This document shows, piece after piece, positions 1 through 9,648 of a DNA stretch of 64,000 bases. Source of the DNA: Deltaproteobacteria bacterium (GTDB taxonomy: Bacteria; Desulfobacterota; DSM-4660; Desulfatiglandales; Desulfatiglandaceae); assembly GCA_019310785.1 (NCBI GenBank), contig JAFDDR010000006.1, positions 1 through 64,000 of the forward strand. The letters are read 5' to 3'. Position numbers and translations under genes: made by a program. A model generated the notes under the pieces. The model saw nothing but the letters and a program-made list of their open reading frames with translations. It was not told the DNA's origin and searched no databases. Position 1 is the stretch's first letter. Each line of letters begins with the position of its first letter.

Positions 1-289
1 ATATGCAGTAACTGCAGTCAAGAGGACAGTTTGTTGCCACATTGAGGATCTGATAACCGCAGCAGATATATTCCCTGGTTCCCGGGCACGGCTTTAGGAA
101 TTCGCCTTTATAGGGTAGTAAGTGCAGGGTCTCTTTCCCCATGTCCGTTTCATCATTTCTTGCCTTGGATTCGGTTTCTTCTATCATTTGGACTGGAACT
201 TCAGGTAGTCTCCGCAGGATTTGATCTGTGAATGCCTCCCCTGAAGCCCCCTTTTCAATAATCACCTTCTTTATGTTTAAGCCCTTCAT
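1..289 (-). CDS. Spore photoproduct lyase-like radical SAM protein (SPL family), truncated by window edge
   Basis: Reverse-strand translation MKGLNIKKVIIEKGASGEAF...PCPGTREYICCGYQILNVATNCPLDCSYCI contains a CxxxCxxC radical SAM cluster in SPL-like context. The start ATG overlaps the stop of the ParB-like gene. Not in the ORF track because it is open at the window edge. Confidence 0.75.
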   Translation of the reverse strand, partial: MKGLNIKKVIIEKGASGEAFTDQILRRLPEVPVQMIEETESKARNDETDMGKETLHLLPYKGEFLKPCPGTREYICCGYQILNVATNCPLDCSYCI

Positions 290-1278
290 CAGGCACCTCT
301 CTCCCAGGGATTTCCAAGTTCCTCCAGGCCGTCTATTTTAAAAAGTCTCCCAATTTTCTCTCTCAATTCCTTTCCCTCTTTAAAAAGGATTTCGAGTCTA
401 TAATCGGGCGATTCAAAAAAGAGGGGTGGATCTATACGCACTCCTTTTGGGAGATTCAAACTTGAGACCATCTTGTTGAAGGTTTTTTCCGCTTCAGTCA
501 GTGTAGGGAAACGCTTGATTTTTAGCAATCTGAGAACTGCCTTGGCCTTCTGAGGAGTATTCAGGCTATTATTCAAAAATATATTTTTTAAAGTCTGCTC
601 TTTTAAGAGTTCAATGACCGGCACCCTAATTACATGCGAAATATCAACTATATAATTAATAAGTTGAATTTGTTGATTAATGTTAAACTTTAGATTTGAT
701 ATCACGCTGAAAACAGGGGATCTGGATACTGTTTCCATGTTTAGAAGCATTCTGACGACCTGTAATGATATATGGCCCTGGGCCAAATAAACCTTGATCT
801 TTTCATCCAGTTCGTTTTCAATTTTTAGAAAAAGATAGAATGTCTCTTCACGTGACGGAAGGTCTAACAAAGGCATATAATCTTTCATGATTTCATTTAG
901 CGAAAGATATGAGTTCAGATGACTCAAGGCCATTCCCTTTTCAACATTATTCAGACTTCTTGTTGCCAGGTTTTCGTGGAGGTTCAAAAGGAGACATTCC
1001 AGGGGAGAAAATTCGGATTCTTGAAGGACCCTGCAAGGTATATGGTCCCATTTTATGGATTTGGCCGCCTGAATCCTGCGATACCCGGAAACAACCTTCA
1101 GTGTGCCCTTCCCGTCTTCTATTAACAGGGGACTGTTAACCAGCCCAACCCTTTTTACGGACCGGACGAGGGGCTCGAGTTCAAATCCGAAACTCATACA
1201 ATAAGGTCCGGGCAAATCGTCAATTCTCTTCAAATCTATCGGTTGAATGTCGGCTGATGCGATTTTTTGGATATCCAT
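289..1278 (-). CDS. ParB/RepB/Spo0J-like N-terminal domain protein
   Basis: 329 aa; ParB-like N-terminus with VKRVGLVNSPLLIEDGKGTLKVVSGYRRIQAAK and ENLATRSLNNVEKGMAL. Confidence 0.8.
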   Translation of the reverse strand: MDIQKIASADIQPIDLKRIDDLPGPYCMSFGFELEPLVRSVKRVGLVNSPLLIEDGKGTLKVVSGYRRIQAAKSIKWDHIPCRVLQESEFSPLECLLLNLHENLATRSLNNVEKGMALSHLNSYLSLNEIMKDYMPLLDLPSREETFYLFLKIENELDEKIKVYLAQGHISLQVVRMLLNMETVSRSPVFSVISNLKFNINQQIQLINYIVDISHVIRVPVIELLKEQTLKNIFLNNSLNTPQKAKAVLRLLKIKRFPTLTEAEKTFNKMVSSLNLPKGVRIDPPLFFESPDYRLEILFKEGKELREKIGRLFKIDGLEELGNPWERGA

Positions 1279-1365
1279 CTTTTCTCCTTTAAACTCTACT
1301 TCGCTTTACGTTAAATAACACCAAACCCAATTCACTGCAAATTGTACTTTCTTTCTGCGCTTCTT

Positions 1366-1529
1366 GACTTTTTGTGAGCTCATTAATGTTGACAAACTCG
1401 TAAAAAATCGAAAAGTTCCCTTTTCCGTCATTCCGACGAAAGCCGGAATCCAGTATTTTCATATAGTTATGGCTGGCCTGGAACCCGGATTTCGCCGGGG
1501 TGACGACTTTTTGTGAGCCCATCAATGTT
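1366..1529. repeat. Intergenic inverted repeat of the GTCATTCCGGCGAAAGCCGGAATCCAG type, bracketed by a direct repeat
   Basis: Arms CGTCATTCCGACGAAAGCCGGAATCCAG and CTGGAACCCGGATTTCGCCGGGGTGACG (about 1426-1505). Flanked by GACTTTTTGTGAGCTCATTAATGTT (1366) and GACTTTTTGTGAGCCCATCAATGTTA (1504). Confidence 0.75.
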
Positions 1530-1606
1530 ACCCTAAAAAATATTTGCCTTTTCAACGGATTATTGAGTATTAATGAAAGGAAAAGGAACCGCACTGAGAA
1601 AGGCAA

Positions 1607-2800
1607 ATGCCGATGAAAAATACGTATAAACTGTCTTGCATGTTTTGGGTACTGGCTTTTTTGAGCATATTGATGGTCGGCACTGCCTTTGCCGATAACA
1701 TTAAGGTGGGAGTGCTCCTTCCGCTGACAGGGAAACTTGCAACGGCCGGCGAGATTGAACAGAATGCGTTTGTAATGGCAGTGGATGAAATAAATGCGGC
1801 GGGAGGTGTGGCCGGTAGGAAAATAGACCTGATTATTAAAGACACCGCTACCAACCCGCACGTGGGTGGTGCAGCTATTGAAAAATTGATATCACAGGAC
1901 AGGGTAGTCGTGCTGGGTGGTGGCTGTTCCAGCCCTGTGACCCGGACGACGGCTGCCGTGGCCCAGGAACGTGAAGTCCCCTTTCTGGTGAATACCGCTT
2001 CTGCCGACGAACTTACTGAAATGAAAAGAAAATATGTCTTCAGGCTCAACCCGCCGGCAAGCGAATATTCAGGGGCACTTGTTTCTTTCCTTACGAAAGT
2101 AGCCCGTATGAGGACTGCGGCTATACTGTATGAAAACACCGGTTTTGGGCGGTTCGGGGTAAAGGGCTTTTATAAAGTACGCAGGAAACTAAATTTCAGG
2201 GTGGTCTTGAAGAGAGGCTATGATGCAAGCACCCGTGACTTCAGGCCCCTGCTGGCCATGGTCAAGGACAGGAAACCCGACCTGGTCTACATAGTTTCTC
2301 ATAATATATTGGATGCTACCTTGCTGATGCAGCAGGCCGATGAATTGAGCCTCCATCCCAGGCTGTTCTTGGGAAGCGCTGCGGGTTTTACACTGCCTGA
2401 ATTCCAGGATTATGCAGGAGAGGCCTCGGAATATATCTATTCCAGTACTATCTGGTCCCCTTCAGTCTCCTACTCCGGCACCCGATCGTTCTATGACAGG
2501 TTTGACGCAAAATATGGCGCTCACCCGGATTACCATGGCGCCCAGGCATACGCGGCTATGTACGTGATTGCGGATTCATTGAAGAGGGCCAAATCCTTTG
2601 ATCCTGAGGACGTGAGAAATGCCCTGGCCGGGACTGACATGATGACAGTTTTTGGGCCGGTAAAGTTCGTTTCTTACGGAAAAAAGAAACAGCAGAATAG
2701 ACTTCCTACCTATTTAGTCCAGTGGATAAATGGAAAGCTTGAAATTGTCTGGCCCAGGGAGGTTGCTACGGCAAGGTACGTCTATCCTGCATCGAGGTAA
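1607..2800 (+). CDS. ABC transporter substrate-binding protein (LivK-like, type I periplasmic fold)
   Basis: 397 aa; signal peptide then IKVGVLLPLTGKLATAGEIEQNAFVMAVDEINAAGG. Confidence 0.9.
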   Translation: MPMKNTYKLSCMFWVLAFLSILMVGTAFADNIKVGVLLPLTGKLATAGEIEQNAFVMAVDEINAAGGVAGRKIDLIIKDTATNPHVGGAAIEKLISQDRVVVLGGGCSSPVTRTTAAVAQEREVPFLVNTASADELTEMKRKYVFRLNPPASEYSGALVSFLTKVARMRTAAILYENTGFGRFGVKGFYKVRRKLNFRVVLKRGYDASTRDFRPLLAMVKDRKPDLVYIVSHNILDATLLMQQADELSLHPRLFLGSAAGFTLPEFQDYAGEASEYIYSSTIWSPSVSYSGTRSFYDRFDAKYGAHPDYHGAQAYAAMYVIADSLKRAKSFDPEDVRNALAGTDMMTVFGPVKFVSYGKKKQQNRLPTYLVQWINGKLEIVWPREVATARYVYPASR

Positions 2801-2905
2801 AACAAGTATATCATTATCCCTTATGGCTTTGTATTGACACCAATTTTTGTCTATAGTTTAATACCGTAGCTTAAAAACCAAATAATCCTAACAGGGAGGT
2901 ATGTC

Positions 2906-4189
2906 ATGAAAAATCTACCAAAATTACTGTTTTTGATCATTGCCCTTTCTTGTTTCATTTTAACAGGTTTTTCGATCGCCGAGGCAAAATCGGCAGGTAA
3001 GATCGTGATCGGTCATCCTGCTTGCCTTTCGGGAAAGTACGCAAAGGCAGGTGAACAGGCAGTTGGTGGAATAAAAGCTTGTATCAATTGGGTAAATAAT
3101 GTCTATGGTGGCGTGAAAGTAGCAGGGAAGAAAGTTCCTCTTGAATATAAGTACTATGATTGTGAGTCAAAAAAAGAGGCCGTCACAAGTCTGATCGGCC
3201 GGCTGATTACGGTTAACAAAGTGAATGTTGTTTTCTCCGCATATAGCTCCGGTTTAACTCTTCGCGGCGCCCCGGTGACCGAGAGTCATCAGATGCTCTA
3301 TATGGATCATGGCGGCGCTAATAACAAGATATTCAGGCAGGGTTTCAGATATATTGTCCAGACCATTGGGCCTGCCACAAGCTATCATCAGGGAACGCTC
3401 GATATGATTCATAAAATTGACCCTAAGGCCAAGAAAGTTGCACTGGCCTATGAAGATTCAGAGTTCGCAAAGATGGTAATGCATGGAGCAGAAAAACACG
3501 CTAAAAAGCTTGGGTTTAATATTGTCTTTAAGCGTACCTATCCCAAAGGCGTAACAGACTTAACCCCCCTGCTCTCAGCTTTGAAAGGGAGTAAACCGGA
3601 TTTCACCCTCGGCGGCGGGCACTTTGAAGATGGCCAGCTCTTTAACCGGCAGATGTCTGATCTGGACATAGATACCAATGCCCTGTCACTGATAGCGGCA
3701 GCGACACTGCCAGCCTTTTATAAGGCTTTAACCAGTTTGGCAGAAGGCGTCATGGGCCCTTCACATTGGGAATATGGTGTAAAATACTCGGCTGATGAGG
3801 CAAAGAATGTGGGGCTGGATTGGATCGGCCCGGACCAGGATGAATTTGTAGCCCTTTTTAAAAAGGCCGTGGGCAAAGATATTATCCCGGATTATCATGC
3901 CGCTGAAGCCGGAGCTCAGGTGTTGGCCTATGTATTAGGAGTAGAGAAGGCAAATTCCCTTGATTCGGATAAAGTAAGAGCGGCCCTTGGCAATCTGAAG
4001 TTTATGTCTTTCTATGGGGGCTGGGATGTTGACGATACAGGACTTCAGGTCGGCCATTCTATGGTAGATGTTCAGTGGCAGGGAGGCAAAAGGGTCATTG
4101 TATGGCCCGAGGAAGCCCAAACCGGTAAGCCCTGCTATCCCATGCCCACATTTGCAGAAAAAGCAAAGGGGAAGGTAGCGATCCCGTAA
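2906..4189 (+). CDS. ABC transporter substrate-binding protein (LivK-like), second copy
   Basis: 427 aa; signal peptide then IVIGHPACLSGKYAKAGEQAVGGIKACINWVN; SD AGGGAGG upstream. Confidence 0.9.
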   Translation: MKNLPKLLFLIIALSCFILTGFSIAEAKSAGKIVIGHPACLSGKYAKAGEQAVGGIKACINWVNNVYGGVKVAGKKVPLEYKYYDCESKKEAVTSLIGRLITVNKVNVVFSAYSSGLTLRGAPVTESHQMLYMDHGGANNKIFRQGFRYIVQTIGPATSYHQGTLDMIHKIDPKAKKVALAYEDSEFAKMVMHGAEKHAKKLGFNIVFKRTYPKGVTDLTPLLSALKGSKPDFTLGGGHFEDGQLFNRQMSDLDIDTNALSLIAAATLPAFYKALTSLAEGVMGPSHWEYGVKYSADEAKNVGLDWIGPDQDEFVALFKKAVGKDIIPDYHAAEAGAQVLAYVLGVEKANSLDSDKVRAALGNLKFMSFYGGWDVDDTGLQVGHSMVDVQWQGGKRVIVWPEEAQTGKPCYPMPTFAEKAKGKVAIP

Positions 4190-4280
4190 TCACTACAAAC
4201 CGTGGGGATCTCCTTTAGACCAGCCAAGGGTTTTAGTGGAGGTCCCTGTCAGTATCCTGAAGCGAAGAAGGAAAACAGAG

Positions 4281-5168
4281 ATGATTGGAGCGCAGTTAGG
4301 CGGTAATTTGATCCAGGGCCTTGTTCTGGGCGCTGTTTATGGTATGGCCACCATGGGTCTTAGTCTTATCTTTGGTGTTCTGAAAGTTGTTAATGTGGGA
4401 CACGGGGCCTTTATCATGGTAGGGGCATTTGTATCCCTCTGGCTTTTTAATTCCCTCGGAATCAACCCGATTCTTGCTGTCCCCGTTGCCTTTGGTGTAG
4501 GTATCGGCCTGGGATTCCTGTTTTACTATACAACCATGCAAAGGTTGATTAAGGCACCGGAACTTGCAACTCTGCTCGCAACTTTTTCCTTGGGTATCCT
4601 ACTCGAAGAGCTTGTAAAACTCATCTTCGGATCAGAGTTCCGCGGCTTTAACTGGGTTGTTGGCAAGATTGATATTGGTGTAACGGTTCTGCCCATGTCA
4701 AAATTGTATGCCTGTATCGGCAGTGTGATTATCGCCCTTCTTCTCTACTTGTGGTTCAACAAGACACGGGCAGGGTCAGCAGTGCGAAGTGTTGTTGAGG
4801 ACAGTGAAGGCGCAAGGGTTTGTGGAGTAAATGTTGGGAGAGCCTATGCCCTGAGCTTTGCATTGGGGATTGGCATAACTGTTACGAGTGGCGTTCTTCT
4901 CACCATGTTTATCCCGGTTGGCATCAATCCCTATATGGGAGGAGGATATACGCTGAAGGCCTTCGTTATCGCTGTCTTGGGCGGCCTTTCATCCCCGTAC
5001 GGCGCTTTTTTCGGTGGATTGGCCTTTGGGCTGATTGAGAATGGATCCTATACGCTATTTGCCTTAATTCCCGGGGTGGAACCGTTTGCCCTGACCCGGT
5101 TTATATCTTTCGTAATGTTGCTGGTAATACTCCTGGTTAAACCGACTGGACTTCTGAGCTCAAAATGA
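4281..5168 (+). CDS. livH: Branched-chain amino acid-type ABC transporter permease LivH
   Basis: ORF 4236-5168; internal ATG at 4281 (MIGAQLGGNLIQGLVLGAVYGMATMGLSLIFGVLKVVNVGHGAF) fits LivH better. Confidence 0.9.
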   Translation: MIGAQLGGNLIQGLVLGAVYGMATMGLSLIFGVLKVVNVGHGAFIMVGAFVSLWLFNSLGINPILAVPVAFGVGIGLGFLFYYTTMQRLIKAPELATLLATFSLGILLEELVKLIFGSEFRGFNWVVGKIDIGVTVLPMSKLYACIGSVIIALLLYLWFNKTRAGSAVRSVVEDSEGARVCGVNVGRAYALSFALGIGITVTSGVLLTMFIPVGINPYMGGGYTLKAFVIAVLGGLSSPYGAFFGGLAFGLIENGSYTLFALIPGVEPFALTRFISFVMLLVILLVKPTGLLSSK

Positions 5169-6166
5169 AAAAAGAAAGCACAAATTACTATCCTTTAATA
5201 CCCGTATTTGTAGCATACCTAATCCTTTTTTTGATCGGCCAAAACATTTCGGGGATGTGGCAATTGGTGGCCATGCTCCTTTTCTACTGCGCCATGGGAC
5301 AGGCATTTAATATCTTTCTCGGCATGACCGGTTACGTGGATTTTGGTTATGTTGCTTTTATGGGTGTTGGCACGTATGGTATGGCTTTGGCAATCACGCA
5401 CCTTGCCCATTTTGAAGGACTCGGAAAAGGAATTATTGTTATCGGTTTTGTCCTGGCATTAGTGATGTCCACTCTGTTGTCTATGGCTGTGGGGGCAGTA
5501 GCACTGAGACTCAGGGGCGCTTACTTCGCCATCGCCACAATAGGAGTAAATGAAGGGTTCCGTTTTTTTATTGAAGGGGCAAGGATCTGGAATGGTTCTG
5601 AAGGCTTAATATTTACCGCCCAACTTAACCAGATCCTTGGAAGAGAATCTGCCAGCGCTTTAATGACCTATTGGGCTGATATCATGGTCCTTATCATTGC
5701 GGCATTGGCTGCTCTTGTAACCTTATATTACATGAGAAGCAAAATCGGCTATGCACTGACAGCGCTGAGGGAAGATGAAGACGCTGCAAAGGTTATGGGA
5801 ATCAATGTTACAAAATACAAGATCATAGCCTTTATCACAAGCGCCTGTTTCGCGGGTCTGGTGGGAGCTGCCTCATGGGCCTTGAAAACCCCTTATGTCT
5901 TCCCGCCGGAGGTTTTTGAGATTCATTATACCATAGAAGCCATTATTATTGTCCTCCTTGGTGGCGCAGGCACCCTTCTCGGTCCTGTTGCTGGCGGGCT
6001 TATCTATGGCCTCTCTAAATACTACCTCTCTATATTCATGCCGGGATTTCAGTTGCTTATTTTTGCGCCAATTATCATCATTATTATCATTTTATTCCCG
6101 GAGGGAGTGATCGGAATGTTAAAAAACAGGGTGAAGGATTCAGTTCTGGCAAAGTTTATAATTTAG
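5165..6166 (+). CDS. livM: Branched-chain amino acid-type ABC transporter permease LivM
   Basis: 333 aa; LivM-like GYVDFGYVAFMGVGTYGMAL and LLGGAGTLLGPVAGG; overlaps the livH stop. Confidence 0.9.
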   Translation: MKKESTNYYPLIPVFVAYLILFLIGQNISGMWQLVAMLLFYCAMGQAFNIFLGMTGYVDFGYVAFMGVGTYGMALAITHLAHFEGLGKGIIVIGFVLALVMSTLLSMAVGAVALRLRGAYFAIATIGVNEGFRFFIEGARIWNGSEGLIFTAQLNQILGRESASALMTYWADIMVLIIAALAALVTLYYMRSKIGYALTALREDEDAAKVMGINVTKYKIIAFITSACFAGLVGAASWALKTPYVFPPEVFEIHYTIEAIIIVLLGGAGTLLGPVAGGLIYGLSKYYLSIFMPGFQLLIFAPIIIIIIILFPEGVIGMLKNRVKDSVLAKFII

Positions 6167-6174
6167 GTTAGGAT

Positions 6175-6915
6175 ATGTCTTTATTAAAGCTGGAAAATGT
6201 AACAAAACGCTTTGGCGGTTTGATAGCAGTGAATGACGTCAGTCTGGAAATCAACCAAGGCGAATTTGTTGGCATAGTGGGTCCGAACGGAAGCGGGAAG
6301 ACGACCCTCTTCAATATTATCAGCGGGGTTTACATTCCGGAAGAAGGGCGTATTATTTTCGACGGATTGGATATCACAAATTTTCAGCCATATAAAAGGG
6401 CCCCCCTGGGCATAGGACGAACATTTCAAATTCCGAGGCCATTTGCCTCAGCCACTGTAAGGGAAAACGTAGCCGTTGGCGCAATGTTCGGTTCCCTTGG
6501 CGGCAAAGCGAGTGTGGATGAGTCTTTTGAAATAGCCGACCAAACCATTGAACGTATTGGCCTTCAGGATCACCGATTTAAGGCCGCAGGCGCACTGACA
6601 CCTGTAGAAAAAAAGCTGATGGAGATAGCTCGGGCCCTGGCAATGAAGCCCAAGCTACTCCTTATGGATGAAGCTATGGCCGGAATGCACCCGAATGATA
6701 TAGATCAAATGGTCGCATTTATTAAACAGATAGCAATTGAAGAGAAAATAGCCGTTGTTGCCATGGTCGAGCACATTATGCGGGCAGTAGTTGGAATGGC
6801 GGAAAAGGTAATTGTGTTGCATCAAGGCTCCAAGCTGGTTGATGCCCCCACGAAACAGGCCTTAGAAGACCCAAAGGTTGTGGAGGTGTACTTGGGTCAT
6901 CCACCGGAGGCATAA
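6175..6915 (+). CDS. livG: Liv-type ABC transporter ATP-binding protein LivG
   Basis: Walker A GPNGSGKTT; LLLMDEAMAGMHP; LivG-typical C-terminus. Confidence 0.93.
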   Translation: MSLLKLENVTKRFGGLIAVNDVSLEINQGEFVGIVGPNGSGKTTLFNIISGVYIPEEGRIIFDGLDITNFQPYKRAPLGIGRTFQIPRPFASATVRENVAVGAMFGSLGGKASVDESFEIADQTIERIGLQDHRFKAAGALTPVEKKLMEIARALAMKPKLLLMDEAMAGMHPNDIDQMVAFIKQIAIEEKIAVVAMVEHIMRAVVGMAEKVIVLHQGSKLVDAPTKQALEDPKVVEVYLGHPPEA

Positions 6916-6917
6916 AA

Positions 6918-7625
6918 ATGTTAACCGTGCAAGACCTCGAATCAGGTTATGGCCCTATGCAGGTTTTATGGAAGCCGGGCATTCATGTGGAAAAAGGGAC
7001 CATAACTTCACTTTTGGGACCAAATGGCGTTGGTAAGAGCACTTTTCTTTACACCGTCTTTGGCTCTGTTGAGCCCTGGGGAGGTACGATAACCTATTCG
7101 GGACAGGATGTTACCACCTTTCCCACCCACAAAAAGGTCGAAATGGGCATAGCATTAGTGCCTGAAGGGAAGCACCTATTCCCCGATATGAATGTATATG
7201 AAAACCTTTCCATGGGCGCATACGTAAAAAAGGCACTCGAGCATAAAGACGAATCCATGGAACTTGTCTATTCATTGTTTCCTCGATTGAAAGAAAGACG
7301 TAAACAGTTGGCCGGGTCTTTAAGCGGCGGTGAACAGCAGATGGTAACCATTGCCCGGGCCCTGATGACAAAACCCGAATTAATAATGCTTGATGAACCC
7401 AGCCAGGGCCTGGCCCCATTGCTTGTACAGGAGGTGTTCAGGACCATAGAAAAAATGAAGGAAGAAATAGGTCTGACTATTCTCCTCGTGGAGCAGAATG
7501 CGGATGCGGCCCTGAATGCGGCAAGCTATATCTACATCTTACACGAAGGAAGGATCAAAGCGGAAGGAACACCTGAAGATATAAAGAAATCGGCTGATAT
7601 ACGTGAGGCATATCTCGGCATATAA
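6918..7625 (+). CDS. livF: Liv-type ABC transporter ATP-binding protein LivF
   Basis: Walker A GPNGVGKST; signature LSGGEQQM; LIMLDEPSQGLAP. Confidence 0.93.
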   Translation: MLTVQDLESGYGPMQVLWKPGIHVEKGTITSLLGPNGVGKSTFLYTVFGSVEPWGGTITYSGQDVTTFPTHKKVEMGIALVPEGKHLFPDMNVYENLSMGAYVKKALEHKDESMELVYSLFPRLKERRKQLAGSLSGGEQQMVTIARALMTKPELIMLDEPSQGLAPLLVQEVFRTIEKMKEEIGLTILLVEQNADAALNAASYIYILHEGRIKAEGTPEDIKKSADIREAYLGI

Positions 7626-7642
7626 CGCGCTTAAAACCTTGT

Positions 7643-8887
7643 TCAATATATAATTCCCACCAGTGCCCCCGTCATGCAGGTGGCTAAGGTTCCGGCCACG
7701 ATTGACTTAATACCTAAGCTTACAATTTCCCCCCTTCTTTCCTTTGCCATGGCGCCCATGCCGCCAATCATAATACCTAAAGAACCGAAGTTGGCAAAAC
7801 CGCACATGGCGTAAGTCATAATCAAACGGGACCTTTCACTTAAGGTATCCACGGGTAATGCGGCTAAATCGAGGTAGGCAAGCAATTCATTTAGAACTGT
7901 TTTGGTCCCCATAAGCGCTCCGGCCGTCTTTGCCTCGGACCAGGGGATCCCCATCAGCCACGTGACGGGGGCCATTACATAACCCAGCAACAGTTGAAAC
8001 GTGATTGACTGGCCTCCCAATTCGGGCAAAAAGCCCAAAATAAGGTTCAACAGGTGGACCAGCGCAACGAGGACCACTAACATGGCGATAATGTTAATAA
8101 GCAGTTTGACGCCATCTAAGGTTCCGCGGGTAATGGCGTCCATGGAACTGGCTGCACCCTTTGGCACCTCCACGTCTCCCCCGGTGGGTTCACCTGTTTC
8201 GGGGATCATCAGCTTGGATATGGTCACGGCCGCCGGGGCGCTGATAATGGATGCGATCAGCAGGTGTCCCATGATTCCGGGAATTACTTTGCTCAGGATC
8301 GCAGCATAAAGCACCATCACAGTTCCCGCAATGGTGGCCATGCCTGAGGTCATGATTGTGAACAATCCGCTCCTCGATATACCTGACAGATAGGGCCTCA
8401 CAAAAAGGGGCGACTCAACCATTCCCACAAAGATATTGGCCGCAGTACCCAGGCCTTCGACCCCGCCGATGCCCATTATCCTTCTTAAAACCCATGAAAA
8501 GGCACGGACAATGGCAGGCATTATTCTCCAGTAGAAAAAAAGCGAAGAAAGGGCGCTGATGACAAGGACCAGGGGGAGTCCGCGAAAGGCAAGGATATAG
8601 CTGGAACCGGGTATTCTTTCGTCAAATGGAAGGCCTGCCCCGCCGAGGTATCCGAATACAAATCCGGTTCCCGCCCTTGTGGATTCTTCCAGAGCCTGCA
8701 CGGCCCTGTTTAGCCATAGAAAAATATCCTGGCTTCCGGGAAATTTCAGCAGTAGCAGGGCCAGACCTGCCTGCAGACCAAGACCTGTGATCACGATCCT
8801 GATACTTACCTGTTTTCGCTTTTCGGAAAAAAGCCAGGCCAGGAGGGCCAGAGCAAGAAATCCGAACAAACTCTGAAGTGTGTCCAA
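7643..8887 (-). CDS. NupC-type concentrative nucleoside transporter
   Basis: 414 aa membrane protein; VEGLGTAANIFVGMVESPLFVRPYL, MTYAMCGFANFGSLGIMIGGMGAM. Confidence 0.85.
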   Translation of the reverse strand: MDTLQSLFGFLALALLAWLFSEKRKQVSIRIVITGLGLQAGLALLLLKFPGSQDIFLWLNRAVQALEESTRAGTGFVFGYLGGAGLPFDERIPGSSYILAFRGLPLVLVISALSSLFFYWRIMPAIVRAFSWVLRRIMGIGGVEGLGTAANIFVGMVESPLFVRPYLSGISRSGLFTIMTSGMATIAGTVMVLYAAILSKVIPGIMGHLLIASIISAPAAVTISKLMIPETGEPTGGDVEVPKGAASSMDAITRGTLDGVKLLINIIAMLVVLVALVHLLNLILGFLPELGGQSITFQLLLGYVMAPVTWLMGIPWSEAKTAGALMGTKTVLNELLAYLDLAALPVDTLSERSRLIMTYAMCGFANFGSLGIMIGGMGAMAKERRGEIVSLGIKSIVAGTLATCMTGALVGIIY

Positions 8888-8980
8888 TTTTAATCCAAAT
8901 TTAAGGCATGATTAAACTTTATGCAGCCACAAAAAGGCACAAAATACGCAAAACAAAAAAAGGTTCTTAGCCGAACAGGC

Positions 8981-9001
8981 GGGCACAGTGGCCCGCCCTA
9001 C
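8981..9001. repeat. 21-bp repeat GGGCACAGTGGCCCGCCCTAC, copy 1
   Basis: Identical 21-mer recurs at 9729-9749 in the same orientation. Confidence 0.85.
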
Positions 9002-9463
9002 TTGATAATCTCAGGCACTAACATCCAGGCGATGGTCCATCCTTTTTCTTCATCATCATGCCTGAGGCATACTATTCCGCCCTGCTGAAAACCAACGACC
9101 ATATTGGAATCACTCCCTGTAATCAGAAGGGATGTGAGCCTGGCCAAATACGGCAGATGCCCTACGATCATAAGGTCCTTTTGGCCTTGCTCAATCTCGT
9201 CTGCAATCTCTTTCACATCATCTAAAGGAGCAAGCCCTTTTTTTTACAGGTTCCTTGCCGGGAATTAATTTGGGAATCATAATCTCAGCCGTCTGCATAG
9301 CCCTTGTTTTTCCGCTGTGGAAGATATTATCCACCTTTATCCCGGCCTTCATGAGAAAAGAGGCCACCCTCTCCACATCTTCTTTCCCCTGATTCGAAAG
9401 GGGTTTGTCAGGGTTCTCCTCTTTGGGAACCGGCTTCCCGTGTTGCACTAAGTAAATATTCAT
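8998..9463 (-). pseudogene. sixA: SixA-like phosphohistidine phosphatase (histidine phosphatase superfamily), frame-disrupted
   Basis: Two ORF pieces (9218-9478 and 8998-9216). N-part MNIYLVQHGKPVPKEENPDKPLSNQGKEDVERVASFLMKAG...IFHSGKTRAMQTAEI; C-part IADEIEQGQKDLMIVGHLPYLARLTSLLI. Removing one A from the A8 run (plus-strand T8 at 9238-9245) joins them as PVKKGLAPLDDVKEIADEI. Confidence 0.8.
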
Positions 9464-9648
9464 GGCGTGTTCCTCCAATTACCAAATTGACGATTTTGGA
9501 GAATTATCGATTTGCGACAGATGATACCAGAACCGCGCCTTTCGGGTCAATGAAGTTGCTTCCATTATCAATCTTCCTGAAGTCTGTACCATTGAATTTG
9601 CTATTCGTATGGGGGACAGATTCCCCACGCTGGGAAGCTTAATGATTG

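Noticed and set aside
1165-1195. GAGTTCAAATCCGAAACTC looked like a tRNA T-arm
   Set aside because: Lies within the ParB-like coding frame and no cloverleaf or anticodon arm could be found around it.
1289-2139. Minus-strand ORFs 1289-1861 and 1570-2139 in the track
   Set aside because: They are antisense to a clear LivK-like gene and run through a palindromic repeat; no family features in the translations.
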